A stretch of 64,000 nt of DNA from Adineta vaga (GCA_021613535.1 CP075492.1:5394001-5458000), one strand, 5' to 3'; counted from the first letter of the stretch, positions 45,891 through 59,158 are shown. The notes: generated from the sequence alone by a model not told the origin. A program made the numbers and translations.

Positions 45891-48140
45891 ATGAATAATT
45901 CACAGAGTAGTAATAACGAAATGGATGTCGATAAAATCGGTGTTGTTGATGAAGAAGGTGAACAACAATCAGCCAAGTAAAGATTTTATTTTATACTTAT
46001 ACTTTAATTATTTTTTAATATTAATTCATAGAGGTCAACTAACTGGTCCAAGTTCCTTATTTATTTGTCTTCATTTTCTGATGATGACTATAATAAAACC
46101 TTTAGTTACTAAAACTATTCGTCTTTATCTTGACGACGTGTTCGAAATCATTTTTTCAAATGATCGTATTGTAAATAATCCAATGGATCAACTACAAGAA
46201 TTTGCTAATAAATTCAATCTCAACTTTTATATTTACATCATTCAAGAAGATGAAAGAGGATTTCACGAAATCATCTCTTCAGCTGTCCATGAAACTAATA
46301 ATCATGTTCGTGCATTTCTTGTATTCGATCAACGTCATCAACAGTTTTATGTATTCTCGATCAAGGATCCAAATATTGAACATGAAGTCATGTTTCGTAT
46401 GGATGATATGAATAGTATGCAATTATTTCAAGAGTTTGTCTCTAATCAATACCCTGACAGTACAGTAAATGTCGTCCAATCATCAGAATGTAAATTAAAT
46501 GCATCAAATTTATGTAATTTATTACTTCAAAATGTTCAATCTCTTATTTCTTGTGTTGGATCACAACTTGATCATTTCAATAAGTTTTCCTTCGCTTCCT
46601 CCGGTGAGATATATAATTGTATTATCAAAGTGATTGAATAGTACTTTTGTTTTTCTTTATTAGCATATCAACTTGCTGAAAATGACTTTACCTCTCTAGA
46701 AACGATGAACAATGCTTTAGACAAACAATTGAACTTATTATTAAGACTATCAGAATTAACAGCAGAAACCTTGAAAATAAATCGTATAACATCTATCTCA
46801 ACAGATATTACTGAAGCAACTTCTATTGTCAGAGATACATGTAAATAATCAATTATTTCTTCGCAGTCGATTTCTTAATTTTTTTTATTTATATAGCAAT
46901 AACGAATCACGATGAAAATATTCTAACTAATAATCCAGTCGACATCAGTCCAGACATACCATTAAATGGTCAACTGTCAATAACGACAGACAATGGTGAG
47001 CAAACAATACAATTACCCAAAGTACAATTATTGAATCAACCAGCACGAGTTCGTCGTCATCGTTATTTAGTAGAATTACGCGATGGTAATTGTTCCGGTA
47101 TACCATTTCAATTCACGGTAAATTCATCTAAATTAATTAGATTATTAATCATAATTCAATTATATTCTAGCTTCCAAAAGAGATCAACAATTATAAGCGA
47201 GACTTTTATCTTGGTGCGCATGTTACAACCTACGATGGAAAAGAACATGATCAGAAAATACCGGTGTACACGGATATTTCAATTAAAGAGAATTATAATC
47301 TAAAAACGAATGATCTCGATTGTTTTGAAACTTCGAATGATCATCAAGATAAAAATGAAACATTTGATCGGAAAACGAAAGGTGTCTTTTCAAAAATTAT
47401 TTTTTCTGACCAAGAAAGTCTTCAGAAAAGGTAAAAAATATTATTTTTAAAAGAACATCTATATATTTATAGACATAGTTGGACTTTCAAGACAGTTAAT
47501 TTATGTCAAGACAACACAATTACGAAAACATTGATCAAAGTTAAGAAACTCAAATGGTGTCGATTCAAATTTGCAATTTATATCAAATCATCTATTGGTC
47601 ATTTTCAACAAATTTCTCCACCAGTCTATTCAGATTTGTGCCAAGAAAGTAAATGATAAGACATCATTTTCTTCTTGATCTTATATCCATGCTTTTCTTT
47701 TTAATTCAAGCTTCTAATGGTCACCCAATAGAAACGGATACGATTATTCCAGATAAACTCTGCGAAAATGGTGGACAAATGATATTCATTGCAATTGATG
47801 AAAATTTGAATAAAGATGGTATAGAATTCTTCAAGTTTTGAATACTATCTATACATGCATTCTTTATTTCAGACGTATCTGTATCTTGTAATAATAAAGT
47901 TATCAACAAAAATAAATTCCAAATATGTGGAAAAATTCTATCGTTTGAATCCCCGGTGCATAAGCAAGGAGAAGATAATCTTACGATCGAAGTTCGTAAT
48001 TTAACCGGTGATTTTCTTGTTTCTCATCAATTGTTATATCATCAACATGGTATAGTCTCCTTTTTCTATATATTTGAACTTTGTACTATATATTTCTAGG
48101 TGATCATCCTGATCCATGCGGTGTATACAATGATGACTAA
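45891..48140 (+). CDS. Rel/NF-kB-like transcription factor, nine exons, copy B
   Basis: Exons 45891-45976, 46032-46603, 46664-46840, 46897-47117, 47171-47430, 47473-47648 and three short ones to the TAA at 48138-48140 join in frame to 605 residues; every junction is GT-AG with consistent phase. Rel homology evidence: QPARVRRHRYLVELRDG-CSGIP (about 325-348) parallels the RFRYxCEG-SIPG recognition loop. CRFKFAIYIK...ISPPVYS parallels the end of the DNA-binding domain. GGQMIFIAIDENLNKDDVSVSC and LSFESPVHKQGEDNLTIEVRNL...HQLLYH parallel the dimerisation IPT domain. The N-terminal 250 residues (FANKFNLNFYIYIIQEDE, VFDQRHQQFYVFSIKD) are not recognised. No ankyrin repeats follow; the protein ends right after the IPT domain. 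Identified by motif order only, so a homology search should confirm it. Confidence 0.65.
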
Positions 48141-48799
48141 TTCTCATATATATTTTCTTTTTCTTTGTATACAAGCACAATTAATAAATACAACTTTTAT
48201 GAAATTTTCAATTACTGATCATCTTGCGATTGAAATTGATGCACCTGTTTTCAACGATCGAGCACCATCAGATCGTTGAATTGATAATAAAGAATAGAAA
48301 TGTGAACGTGCTCTCTTCTAACTTTGCAGCAAATAAGATTTGTTTTCAACATAGATCAAATTACTTTCGTTCTCTCAGTAGAATAACAGGTAATATAAGT
48401 TATGTATAAAAGCTGTCCGACCTTCAATATAGTCACCAATAAAGATTGACAGATACGAGAAACAAAATTACCTCTTGTGAAATTAAAGAACGAAAGAAAA
48501 AAAAATAATAAAAGTAAGTTTGATTTATTAGCAGGTATGCAATGAATACATGACACTGCGCTCACGTTTCCTCGTATATAACCAAAGACAAATAAACATT
48601 TTATTTCTATATAGATTGCCCTTTATCGACGTCTGACGTACTTCTTTCAAGTTTTCCTGAACATTAAAAGAAGAGAAAAAAGTTAAAAAAACTTTTGACG
48701 ACACTTTAAAAAAAAATTATTCCATTCATTTCTCTTCCTTGTTTTTCCCCTCAAAGGAAAATGTGTTTAAACATGAGTTAGGATAATTTTTTCCCTTCA
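48141..48799. other. Spacer between Rel-like and GH125 genes, copy B
   Basis: Matches the copy-A spacer with few differences. No gene supported. Confidence 0.4.
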
Positions 48800-50748
48800 A
48801 TGTCAATCCTACCCAGACTTATTCGTCTACGAACGAAATACATTCGTTTAGAAGTCATTGCCTCGATCATATTAATCAGTCTTTTTATTAATATTTTTTC
48901 CATTCATCAATTATTTCAATGTTCATCATTAAATGAATTAAAGCCATTGAAAATACATTCGAATATAAATCCATTAAGTACTATAGAACGATCGAAAAAG
49001 GCGCTTGAAAATTTAAAAGTATTATTGAATAGTGTCGTATCTTCAACTGATCAACCATGGATTTGGACGCCTTCAGCACAATATCCATCTGTACCATATC
49101 AACCAACATTATTATCAAATCAAAAAATTCCCAAAGCAATTAATACGAAATCAGCTGTACCACACGTCGTTCAAGATGAAATTAATCGTGTCTGTCAACG
49201 ATTGACTAAAACAAATAGTACAAGTGGACAAATTTGGTGTAAATTATTTACAAAATGTTATGCTGATACATTAGCAACAACTACAACTTTATTAGATGAC
49301 AATACAACTTATATAATAACCGGTGATATCGATTTAATGTGGTTACGTGATAGCAGGTAAGATTAGGAAGAGAAACAAATAATAAATGAAAAATTTCCTT
49401 TTATTCTCTAGCGCTCAAGTTCATCAATATATGACATTATCACATGATAAAGATATTCAACGTATTATAGAAGGTTTGATTCGTCGTCAAACACAATTTA
49501 TATTTACTAATCCATATGCAAGTTCATTTCGTTTAACCCTTTACGGCCGTGTGTTGCCAAAAAGCAACAATTTTGCCGTAGGGGGGTACGGCATTTTTTA
49601 AAAAGTCGACCGTGAAAAATTGATCCCTATAACTAAACAACAAAGAATATATAGAAAGATAACTTTTTGCTTGTTGTTTTCTGGTAGCCGGCCGTAAAGG
49701 GTTAACTCTTCGTCCAAATCCACCATCGGACGATTCTCTTGAACCAGTTCATATTCTCAAAGGTCGAAATATTCATGTTGCCATGCATAATTATGAATTA
49801 GATAGTTTATGTTATCATTTACGTTTAAGTTATACTTGGTGGAAACAAACACATCGTACAGATGTTTTTGATCATCAATGGTTACTAGCAGTGTCAATGA
49901 TTATTCAAATCATGATTATTGAACAACATCATTCAGAAATTTCACCATATCATTATACAGAATTAGGCAATAATTATCAAGGTTCACGCGTTTCATATAC
50001 AGGAATGACATGGAGTGCATTTCGTCCGAGTGATGATCAGACAAAATTTGGTTATTTGATTCCAAGTAATATGATGACTACCGTTGTTTTAAAACAACTC
50101 AAAGAAATGATACAAAGTTTATATCCTGATCAAATTGAACTTTTACAACAAATATATCAATTACAAGTCGATATTTATTCAGGTATTCATACGTATGGTG
50201 TTGTTCAACATGCAAAATATGGTCAAATCTATGCTTATGAAACTGATGGATTTTCTTCACCTCTTCTTATCGATGATGCCAATGTACCATCACTTCTTTC
50301 TGCAGCATATCTTGGTTTTAAAACACCCTACGATCCTGAAGATCAAATATTAGCAGCAACACAATCATTTGTTCTATCGAAAGAGAATCCCTTCTTTTTT
50401 TCTGGTGAATATGCTTCAGGAATCGGTAGTCAACATACTCAATCGCAATATGTTTGGCCTATGGCTATTATAATGGAAGGCTTTGCAAATCAATCACAAG
50501 TAAATCTCGATAGTGTTTGGAAAAGATTAGAAGCAAGTCATGCTGGTACATTTGCTATGCATGAAAGTTTCAATATTAACAATCCACAACAATTTAGTCG
50601 TACATGGTAGATTCTTTTTTTTTTTCTTTTAAATTTTCTTTCCAAAACAACATCATTTTCTAGGTTTGCATGGGTGAATTCTTTATTTGCCGAATTAGTT
50701 TTAGTACATCTGGATAAATTGGAGAATTGGTTGCAATATCGTCATTAG
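48800..50748 (+). CDS. GH125-like exo-alpha-mannosidase with MITE, copy B
   Basis: Same gene as 26984-28932: exons 48800-49356, 49412 onward and 50664-50748, with all family blocks identical. The same MITE lies at 49537-49701. Its candidate intron is 49549-49687, giving the same 565-residue product if spliced. The insertion is therefore older than the tandem duplication, and the rest of the gene has stayed open in both copies. That is easier to explain if the gene is still expressed, or if the duplication is very recent. Confidence 0.75.
49537..49701. mobile_element. piggyBac-type MITE in GH125 exon, copy B
   Basis: Identical termini CCCTTTACGGCCG/CGGCCGTAAAGGG and TTAA duplication (49533-49536 and 49702-49705) as in copy A. 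Confidence 0.85.
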
Positions 50749-50940
50749 AAAAATGTTCACTAGTTATCTTTCTCTAGATGCAATTCTTTATTTCATTTAC
50801 TGTGATGAAAATCAACAAGAGAATAGGACAACAGCACTAAGTCGTCAACATTGCTGCGGTCTCTCTCTCGGTCCTCAATTTTAGAACTTGATGTTTATCT
50901 TCCTCTAGAAACAGAAGTTATTTTGAGATTTTTTTGTTAA

Positions 50941-53370
50941 CCCTTCTAATACCATGCGAAAAAAGTCCCGTGGAACACCGTGCATGGACATTTTTGTCCA
51001 TAAATATAGATCATAAAAAATCCGACTTTAGTCAGTTTTAGCATTAATATATTTGATTAATCTGATATATCAGAACTCTCGCCACACATTTCACACACAA
51101 TATTCACACAACTATGCACTTTACACACATATATTCTGCATTTGTAGCATTTGGTGCCAATTCTGCTAGCTTTTTGTTTACTTGCATAATCGAAAGCTTT
51201 ATCATAACAAATTTTGCACCGACCACGTTTCACTGCCATCGATTGAGTTGTTGCTATTGATGTAGTTGCTGCTGCTGCTCTTGTTTTTGTTGCTAATGAT
51301 GATGGTGAAGATGAATCTGATGATGTCTTTTCATGCAAGATGCTGTGTATTCCGAAAACAACATCTTTGTGTAAATTTGATGTATTTCTTTGTGAAACAT
51401 AAGGTTTCACCAAACAAAGAGCTAGTTCTCTAAGAAAAAGCTTTCTTTTATTTGGATTTTGTTTGCCCCAGTCAGGAAAACATTCAAGAAATAGCGTGAA
51501 GGCGTTGACACCAATTATATCAAGTAAGGTATAAAAAATCGACAGTGGCCATCTAAAAGTACCTCGTTTTGTTGTATAATGTCGTGTAAATTGATCAATT
51601 GTATCGACACCACCTTTAGTATCATTGTAGAATAGGTTGATTTCGGGTTTTTTCTTCTCCCCTTCAAAATCACCAATCGTTTGATGTTGAGTAGAGATAA
51701 AAATAAGAACTTTTTTTGGTTTATGATTGTATGAAACGAGTGTGACTGGTGCTGTAGCTGTTGTTACTTTTGAAAAGAGAAACATAGATGAATAAAGTTC
51801 TCTATTCTTGCTGATTTTCATGATTTCTGGTATATGCTTTCTGTTGACCTGCATAGTACCAACTACAGTCAATTGAAATTTATGCTACAGTTCGTCGGCA
51901 AGTTCTACAGATGAATAAAAGCGGTCCATAGTGATGTTTCTTGAAGTACCTTTGATGGTTTGTGCTAGTCGGCACACGATATCCTTCGGTTTATTTGAAA
52001 TTTCATTTGTTTTACCAGCATATGGTTCCATATTGATTGCATATCTTTTATGTGAATCTTTGAGCATTCTGATAAGAATACCATATTTACCAGGCTTGTC
52101 CTTCATAAATACTTTGAAAGGGCAACGACCACGATATAAAGAGAGCATTTCATCAATAGTTGTGCATTGGTATGGCTTGAAATTTGATGAAAATGTTGAT
52201 GTTACCATTTGGAATACATTTCAAATTGGTGCAAATTTGTCTTTTTTTCTTCGTTTGGTTTTTGTAGCAGCATCATCAAATCTTAAATGTTTCAATATAT
52301 AATATGAACGAAGCGATTTCTAGCCATGGCTCCTTTGTAAAATGGTCTTCCATTCATTTCCGACCACAGATCTGTTATAGATAAGCCATTATCTTGATTT
52401 GTACCCATCATATATAAAATACCAATAAATGCAAAGAGCTCGTGTTTGTCAATAGATCTATCATTCAATCCCATGTGCTTGTTTGTATTTTTAATTATTG
52501 TTGTTGATACTTCATCAGTAAAAAACTTTTTGAATGAATCTTCTATATTTTTAACTTTACCAGAACGTGTAACACCAAATGTATCTCGTATAATATTTTG
52601 TCGATACATTTTTTGATTTTTTGATGGTGTTTTGTAATAAATTTTTCCAGTTTTACTTATTACTTAATCATCATCTTCTTCATCATTGCTATTTCCAATA
52701 TGTTCAGTAAAATCTTCTTCTTCTGACGTACTATTTGTAATATCATCATATTCTGCCATTTTATAAAATTTATTTATAGTTGTTAAATAATGTGGAGAGG
52801 TGAGATGGAAGACGAAGAAAATTGGTGATTTTATTCAGAAAAAAAACGAGTATATATAGGTGGAATGGATAAAGAGGGGTATTCGTCGAGAAGTTTCTTC
52901 TCTTTATTTTCATGAAGAATGATTGACAATGGATCGAGGTCCATAAAAGGTCACACAGGAACATGAGTACTTGATGTACGAAAGAGAAGCAAGATATGTA
53001 CGAGAGAAAGAAAGAAATATACGAAAGAGAGGAGCAAAATATACGACAGAACAGAAAGAAATGCATGAAAGAGAAAGATATACTGTGTAGTAATAGTGTC
53101 TACAATATCTGTACGATATAATAGACGAGAATACAGAAAACAAAGATATAAAAATGAGTGATACTATCATATGAATTTTTTCATGTACAAAAAAACGTTG
53201 ACTTTTTCAGGAAAAAGTAAAAATTTGTTGAAAAGGAGATATTCAGCAGATGCTAGAGCTATAAAAATTTACATTCTAAAAAGTTGATATCGATTAGTTC
53301 AGGTCTTCACCGAAAATTAAGTGTTTTACACACGTATGGACGAAAATGTGCATGCACAGTATTAGAAGGG
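50941..53370 (-). mobile_element. piggyBac element, copy B
   Basis: TTAA at 50937-50940 and 53371-53374 flank 2430 bp with perfect 12-base inverted ends CCCTTCTAATAC. Confidence 0.85.
51057..52759 (-). pseudogene. piggyBac transposase, degenerate, copy B
   Basis: Same protein as in copy A with catalytic Asp blocks and cysteine-rich tail visible. It shares the N-terminal TAA, the +1 shift and the API-stop with A. Copy-B-only: TGG to TAG at 51885-51887 (the EL-W-HKF position). Intact here but broken in A: ITDLWSEMNGRPFYKGAMARNRF and LKDSHKRYAINMEPY. Confidence 0.8.
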
Positions 53371-53374
53371 TTAA

Positions 53375-55450
53375 CCCACTTTCATTCTCAAGATTTCCTC
53401 GTTATTTCCACGCGTCCTATTACAAAAGTTTTTTTCGATTTTTAACATTACTTTTGCTTTGATTTCTTCTTTTTGAACAACTTATACAGTGTATGTTTAC
53501 AGTGAGGGTGTGGGTATCTCTTCTTCTTTCATCCCACACCCACACCCACCCGATGTAGAACGCTTGTTATATTTTTATTTATTTTTTCTTGCTCTTGCTT
53601 TTTATTATAGGAAGACAGTTTTAGTTCTGTACAGTCCTGGTACAGTCACAACTGAAATTTTAGTTTTAACTAAATTTCGATTTCGTTCGCGACACATATT
53701 TAAATGTGTATATTTCAGTATGTGAATATAAGGATAAGCATCCGGGTATGGGTATGGCTGGCGTAAACAATAAATGCTCGCACCCACACCCTCACATACT
53801 TTCAAGATTGTAATGCTATAGATATAACACCCTGCATTCTACATAAAAAGGTAACGTGACCGAACCCATCAAAAGGATTTCATAGATTTCAAAAGCTTCA
53901 GAATGCGTTGACAAATCGAAAAAAATGGTTTTCAAAATTTACGAAACTTAAAAAGGTTTCGTAGATTTTGAAAACCATTTCTTGCGATTTGTCAACGTAT
54001 TCTGAAGCTTTTGAAATATACAGAATCTTTTCGATGGGTTTGGGAATACACCTTTTTTATTTAGAGTGTGTGGTGATATCAATATATGATCATCTCTCCT
54101 AATCACTTATGCGTACCCTCCCGCTATTGTCGTCTCCCGCGCTACTTTCTCTCTCTCTATATACCCATTGTAACGAAATTTAGATAGAGACCTTTCGTTA
54201 CCACTGCAGTATATCTTTATTGTTGATCAACAATGAAAAGCTGGATGAGAAGCGTTACCGCTATCCTTGATGTATGATGTTCTTCTTGCTACATCATTAA
54301 TCCAATTCTGTCCAAGTTACAAACAACACGCGCTTATATACTAGAGAAGACGCGTAGAATAGAATGAATGAGAGATGCAATGTTTGAGCAGTTACTATCG
54401 ATCAATCGGTCATGACCTGAATGTTGAACGGTCATCAGACACATATTCTTGACCGATAGAGAATCACCGAGCGGGCTATTCATCTTATCAGCACACCCAT
54501 CTCGGCCCTGAAACGGCTGAATGTTGGTGGATTTCCCCCGCGTCCTTCCAATTGTATCCTACCGGAAACTAGGAGCTTTTTTCGGAAAAATCTGTTCATT
54601 TTCGCAACAGATACGGGCACTCGGAAAAGGATGGAGACGTGCTGATCCAAAAAATTTTCAAAACAAGATTTTTCAGCAATGAAAAATTTCTTTATTATAA
54701 TTTCTTAAATGAGTTGTTCTCAAAGCGACAGTTTCGTTCACCAGGGAACGTGGTTTTCCTGAGAATTCTGTTGTCGAAATCTGAACCTATTTTCGACATG
54801 GTGAAGAGATATGATCGTTTGCAAAGTACGGGATCTATGCGGAATGGTAATGAATCCGGGTACGGCGTAATACGGTCTGAATACTATTTCGATTTCTGTG
54901 TGCCCTTCCGGACGGAAACGGTTGGGAACCTCTGGGACAGTCTAGCTTTTACGGGTTTTTTCTATTGATACTGGAGGCCGGAACGACTGACCTGGATACG
55001 CGTGGATTGTATTACTAAGTGATGACATTGTGGCTATGTGAGATAGCTTAGTAGACATCTACACCGTGAGAAGCGGTGAGCTACTCAAGCAATTTGTTGT
55101 TACAACAAGAATTTTCGGGGACATTGAGTTCCCTGTAAATAGTTTAAAAGACGCTTTTAGTAATGTGTGTATCTTGAGGATGTGCATACTGAGCCAGTCA
55201 AAACCTACTATTATCCATACCCACGCCCTCAATGTACATTTTATGACACTGATATAGTTTGACATTGACACATTATAGAACTGTATCGTATTTTAATTAT
55301 TTTGTGATGATAATGGACTTGTCAAACATGTATATTGTTTACTTTTCATAATTATAGTTCAAAAGAATTGTGCGCGATATATTTGATTACTTTAAATACA
55401 ATGCATAAACAAACTCTTTATAGCTCTCCTATTAACATGTTACAGCAATA
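53375..55450. other. Spacer between piggyBac and GT15 gene, copy B
   Basis: Contains the TGTGGG-type hairpins (about 53503-53551 and 53743-53796) and the foldback hairpin at 53862-54041. No gene supported. Confidence 0.4.
53862..54041. repeat. Foldback hairpin, near-perfect, copy B
   Basis: Arms of about 86 bases run from GAACCCATCAAAAGGAT to its mirror ATCTTTTCGATGGGTTT. They pair through TTTCAAAAGCTTCAGAAT and TGGTTTTCAAAAT, with an 8-base loop TTAAAAAG. Confidence 0.8.
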
Positions 55451-56449
55451 ATGAAATGTTATAATGTAACCGTTTCTACGCCGAAAATGCTGATCTGCTT
55501 AGTTACTACTATTGTTACTACTATATATTTCGGTATTTTTAGAAACGATTATGATTTCATTTCCGAGAATAATTATTATCAACCGCGAGGTGTCATCGCG
55601 ACACTTATCCGTAGCGATGATCGATCTGTTTTCTTAACCATTAATATGATCCATTCTGTAGTGAGGTTTCATTCAATTAAAAATAACTCATTCTATCCAA
55701 TCATTATTTTTCATGATAACAGCTTTACATCTGCCATGCGCCAACGCATAGTATCATGTACAGTTAGGAATAATACAGAAATAAAGATTTCATTTGCTCT
55801 TGCCGATCTTCAAACATCAATACAACCCAATAATGGATCACGATCCAACAAACCAATTAGCTATCGTCTGATGTGTCGATTTTGGACACATGATATCTTT
55901 TATCACCCATCGATCACTGGTGGTCAATATGATTATCTTATGAGAATGGATGCTGATTCGTATTTCTCCGATGTGACTAAAAAGGATCTTTTTATATATA
56001 CAGACAAGCAAAAACTAGATTATGTTTATCGTGCTGAATACTGGGAACCAATCACACCAATGAAGCCTGTTCTGAAACATTTTCTTTACGATATATCCGA
56101 AGTCTCTAGCTGCATTTACAATAATTTCTTTATAGTTCGATTAAAATGGTATCACGAATCAAAACGAGTTCAAACTTTCGTCAATGAGTTAGTTCGCGAT
56201 GATTTAATGATTCGTGAATACATTGGCGATGGATGTGCTCATGCAGCTATGTTAAAAATTGATAATCAGGTCAAAGTAAAACGCATCACTGATATTTCCT
56301 ATGGACATAATTATCATGTAATGACGCGTTGGGGAGTACTGAAATTTGTGAAAGTGGAGCAGTTTGAGGTGGAAATAAAAAAATCTTGTGAACAATTGAT
56401 AGTACTTCGAGACACTAGTGGTATACTCACTCAAATACCGATTCCATAA
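55451..56449 (+). CDS. GT15-like alpha-1,2-mannosyltransferase, intact, copy B
   Basis: A single-exon protein of 332 residues. A hydrophobic anchor at about 13-30 predicts a type II Golgi protein. GT15 (KRE2/KTR) enzymes add alpha-1,2-mannose from GDP-mannose to N-, O- or lipid-linked glycans. Family blocks: IRSDDRSVFLTINMIHSVVRFH, ISYRLMCRFWTHDIFYHPSI, YDYLMRMDADSYF (161-172, acidic metal/nucleotide motif), NNFFIVRLKWY and REYIGDGCAHAAML, where typical members have YERWGDAPVHS. The last block is divergent but keeps the Glu and the GD. GT15 is mainly fungal, so a horizontally acquired gene is plausible. Shorter than most fungal members (about 390-450 residues). Confidence 0.8.
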   Translation: MKCYNVTVSTPKMLICLVTTIVTTIYFGIFRNDYDFISENNYYQPRGVIATLIRSDDRSVFLTINMIHSVVRFHSIKNNSFYPIIIFHDNSFTSAMRQRIVSCTVRNNTEIKISFALADLQTSIQPNNGSRSNKPISYRLMCRFWTHDIFYHPSITGGQYDYLMRMDADSYFSDVTKKDLFIYTDKQKLDYVYRAEYWEPITPMKPVLKHFLYDISEVSSCIYNNFFIVRLKWYHESKRVQTFVNELVRDDLMIREYIGDGCAHAAMLKIDNQVKVKRITDISYGHNYHVMTRWGVLKFVKVEQFEVEIKKSCEQLIVLRDTSGILTQIPIP

Positions 56450-56908
56450 CAAACGAAAATACATGTCCTGTCACAGTTGTTTGTCAAAAGTGGAAGCAAG
56501 TGGTCATGGCCACGAGAGTGAATGTATGCAAATGCAAATTACTATCAAGATACGTATCGATGTATACGGTTATGAAAATCGGTTAAAATACAACTCTAAA
56601 TATGATTAAATAGATAACCATAATTATAATTAAGGGCTACTGCGAGTAAAACTGTAATACATATTCTAAAATTATTCATCTAGTGTGACGATTTCCGATT
56701 GAAAGAGGCAGTAGCGCTGATGGAGCTATCCTTTCGTTTATTTCTTCATGCTATAAAGCACATCGATCTCACATGAAACAGTCACTTATATACCCTTCCT
56801 CAGGAGAAAAGGATAAAGGATTTTAGGGGCAGAATACACAATAAGAACAAATATCAGGATGTAACGCTTTCCACTGATTTCGTCACACTTATCCAAGTAG
56901 AGATATAT

Positions 56909-57265
56909 CAAGTTCTAGTGAAAGAGTTTTCAACCTGTTGCTGTACAATCCATCGAATTCAATAAATCATTTTTTGTTGCGAGTGAGAGTATGATCAAAT
57001 TGACATGAATAATAATGAACGAGCACACACACTCACAGCCTCAAAACAACCTTACATTGACATCTATGATGTTAAATTTTCTTTGATTCACAACAAATGT
57101 TTTGTCATCGAAGGATTGCCGAGTGAAAGTGTCGGCGTGGATAGAGAGAAATTATCCATCGAAACGAATACAGACGTAGTGGAAGATCAGATTGAGATGG
57201 GGCAGCATAAATTAAGTGATTTAATGGAGCTTTTCTTGTTCTGCAACTTTAATCTAATCGCATGT
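56909..57265. other. Segment present only in copy B
   Basis: About 355 bp between GTAGAGATATAT and TTTTGTACTCAAAAAG are absent from copy A at 35052. It contains the start of an open frame (57005-57370, 121 codons) with no recognised family, whose 3' part is repeat sequence. Confidence 0.6.
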
Positions 57266-58966
57266 TTTTTTTGTACTCAAAAAGTGAGTACACTACTAAA
57301 ATCGGTCAGTGTGTCCGTCCGTCCGTCCGTTTATCCGATAACTTTCGAAAGGAGAGTCCGATTGAGCTGAAATTTTCCACACAGTTTAGCCTCAGTAATA
57401 TCTCAGTCAAGTTCGAAGATGAGACCGATCAGCCAAGAATTGCTTGAGTTCTCGTAAAAATACTGAAAACTGGCCAGACCATCCCTGAGGAGGAGTACAG
57501 GGATTTTTTGCCAAAGTTTTTTTTTCGTCATTTTCACAGGATATATCGGTCTGTTGGGCTTCATGTGCATTACCTTTGTGTCGTCAAAATCAGAGAGTGA
57601 ATGTGGGTGATATAAGTGATCTGGGTGAAATTTCACCCAGATGGTTTTATGATGGGTAAAATCTCCAAACTTCGTATGGTGGTTTCCTAGGCACGATATA
57701 ACGTCGAGAACTTGTTGGCACATGAGGAAGGAGTGTGGATGACGATGAGGGCAAGGTTAACCTGGGTGAAGTGTCAGTCAAGATGTTCCACGTAGATAAC
57801 GTCACCATAGTTTCTCAGGTGGTTTCCTAGGTCTACAGAAACGTCCATAAACTGTTGGCACAATAGTAAAGATAAGAAGTTGACCTATGTAAAGTTTCAT
57901 GGTAACATACAAGATGAAAATAGATGGTATACGCATAAGCCAGGTAATTTATTTCATATGATGAAAACTGAGTGCACTGCTTGAACAGTTTAGTATGTCT
58001 GCGCATCCGTTCATAGACACGATAATTCCTGAAGTATTGGTACAGTTCTGATGAAGTTTTCTACGGATTATTGCAACAATGATACCTCACTTGAGTTTGA
58101 AGAAGCACCTGATCAGCCGAACTATTTGTGAGTTATTGGAAATAGTGGTATTTCGTTATGACTTTATTATGTCTTCTATCTGATATACTTTTTGCAGTAC
58201 ACATAACATTCGGATAAAATCCGAAGTTTCCGCATTTATTTCTATTTTTTTCTCAGTCCAAGATATTTTCGTTGGTATCAATGATGGAACTATCTTGAGG
58301 GTCTGGATGGGTGTGGGTGTGAAAATAACACTTACCATCACCCACACCCACACCATCGTAAGTTACTTAAATATAGATAACATTATTTTAAATTGTTTCA
58401 CGTATTAGTGAGACAAAGTGTAAACAACCTCTAAATGATCACGCACTTATCGCTATTTTGGCCAAGTTTTGCAGGATGACTGTTTCAACTGAGGAAGAAA
58501 ATAATGATTTATTAGATATGCCAGGACAAGGCTCATTAATTACTGATTCTTTTGCTACTCCAGCTATTTCATAAAGCACTGTAGAACGTTTAATGATAAC
58601 CTTTGTGTATTCACTATCAAGACAAATAATAAGAGAGCTAATTCGTAAATAATGTTTGGCATGTCTGTTCTTTCGTTAAATAGAAAGAATGACAAAGCAA
58701 GACGCATATTCTTATACAGCGAAATATGCTCTGCAAACTGATTCCAAATGGATTTGAAAAATCTGAACTTCAACTTTGGCCACGCTGGTTCACCTAACGA
58801 TGGACAAGCTCAAATATGTTGACAATAGCTGTGCTAATGTTACTATGTTAAAAATTAATATCTAGACTCGAATAAAACTCAATACTATAATGCTTCTTAT
58901 GGTCTTAAGTGTCATCTGATCCCACACTAGGAAGAACTGACATATGTTATAGGAAAATAGTTTGCA
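57266..58966. other. Spacer with diverse repeats, copy B
   Basis: Counterpart of 35053-36749, with the GTACTC palindrome, (GTCC)n, a telomere-like hairpin at 58306-58357 and the GT15-like relic near 58770-58870. No gene supported. Confidence 0.4.
58306..58357. repeat. Telomere-like hairpin, copy B
   Basis: GATGGGTGTGGGTGTG faces CACCCACACCCACACCATC across a loop of about 18 bases. Confidence 0.6.
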
Positions 58967-58983
58967 CTACATAGAGTAGTCAA

Positions 58984-59158
58984 TAGTGGCGGCGCCAAGG
59001 GGGGTGGGGGGGCTGGCGGGGGCTAAGCCCCCCTCAGAAATTGTTTGAGCTCCCTCAGATTTTATAAAATTCTCGCAGAAAACTAATGATTTTCTTACAA
59101 AAATATCGAATTTTGGGGGCTGAGCCCCCTTCAAGTGAAAATCCTGGCGCCGCCTCTA
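58984..59158. mobile_element. hAT-type MITE nested in left arm, copy B
   Basis: Ends TAGTGGCGGCGCCA / TAGAGGCGGCGCCAGG. It is longer than in A because the G-runs near 59000 and the GGGGGCT stretches are longer. Confidence 0.65.
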
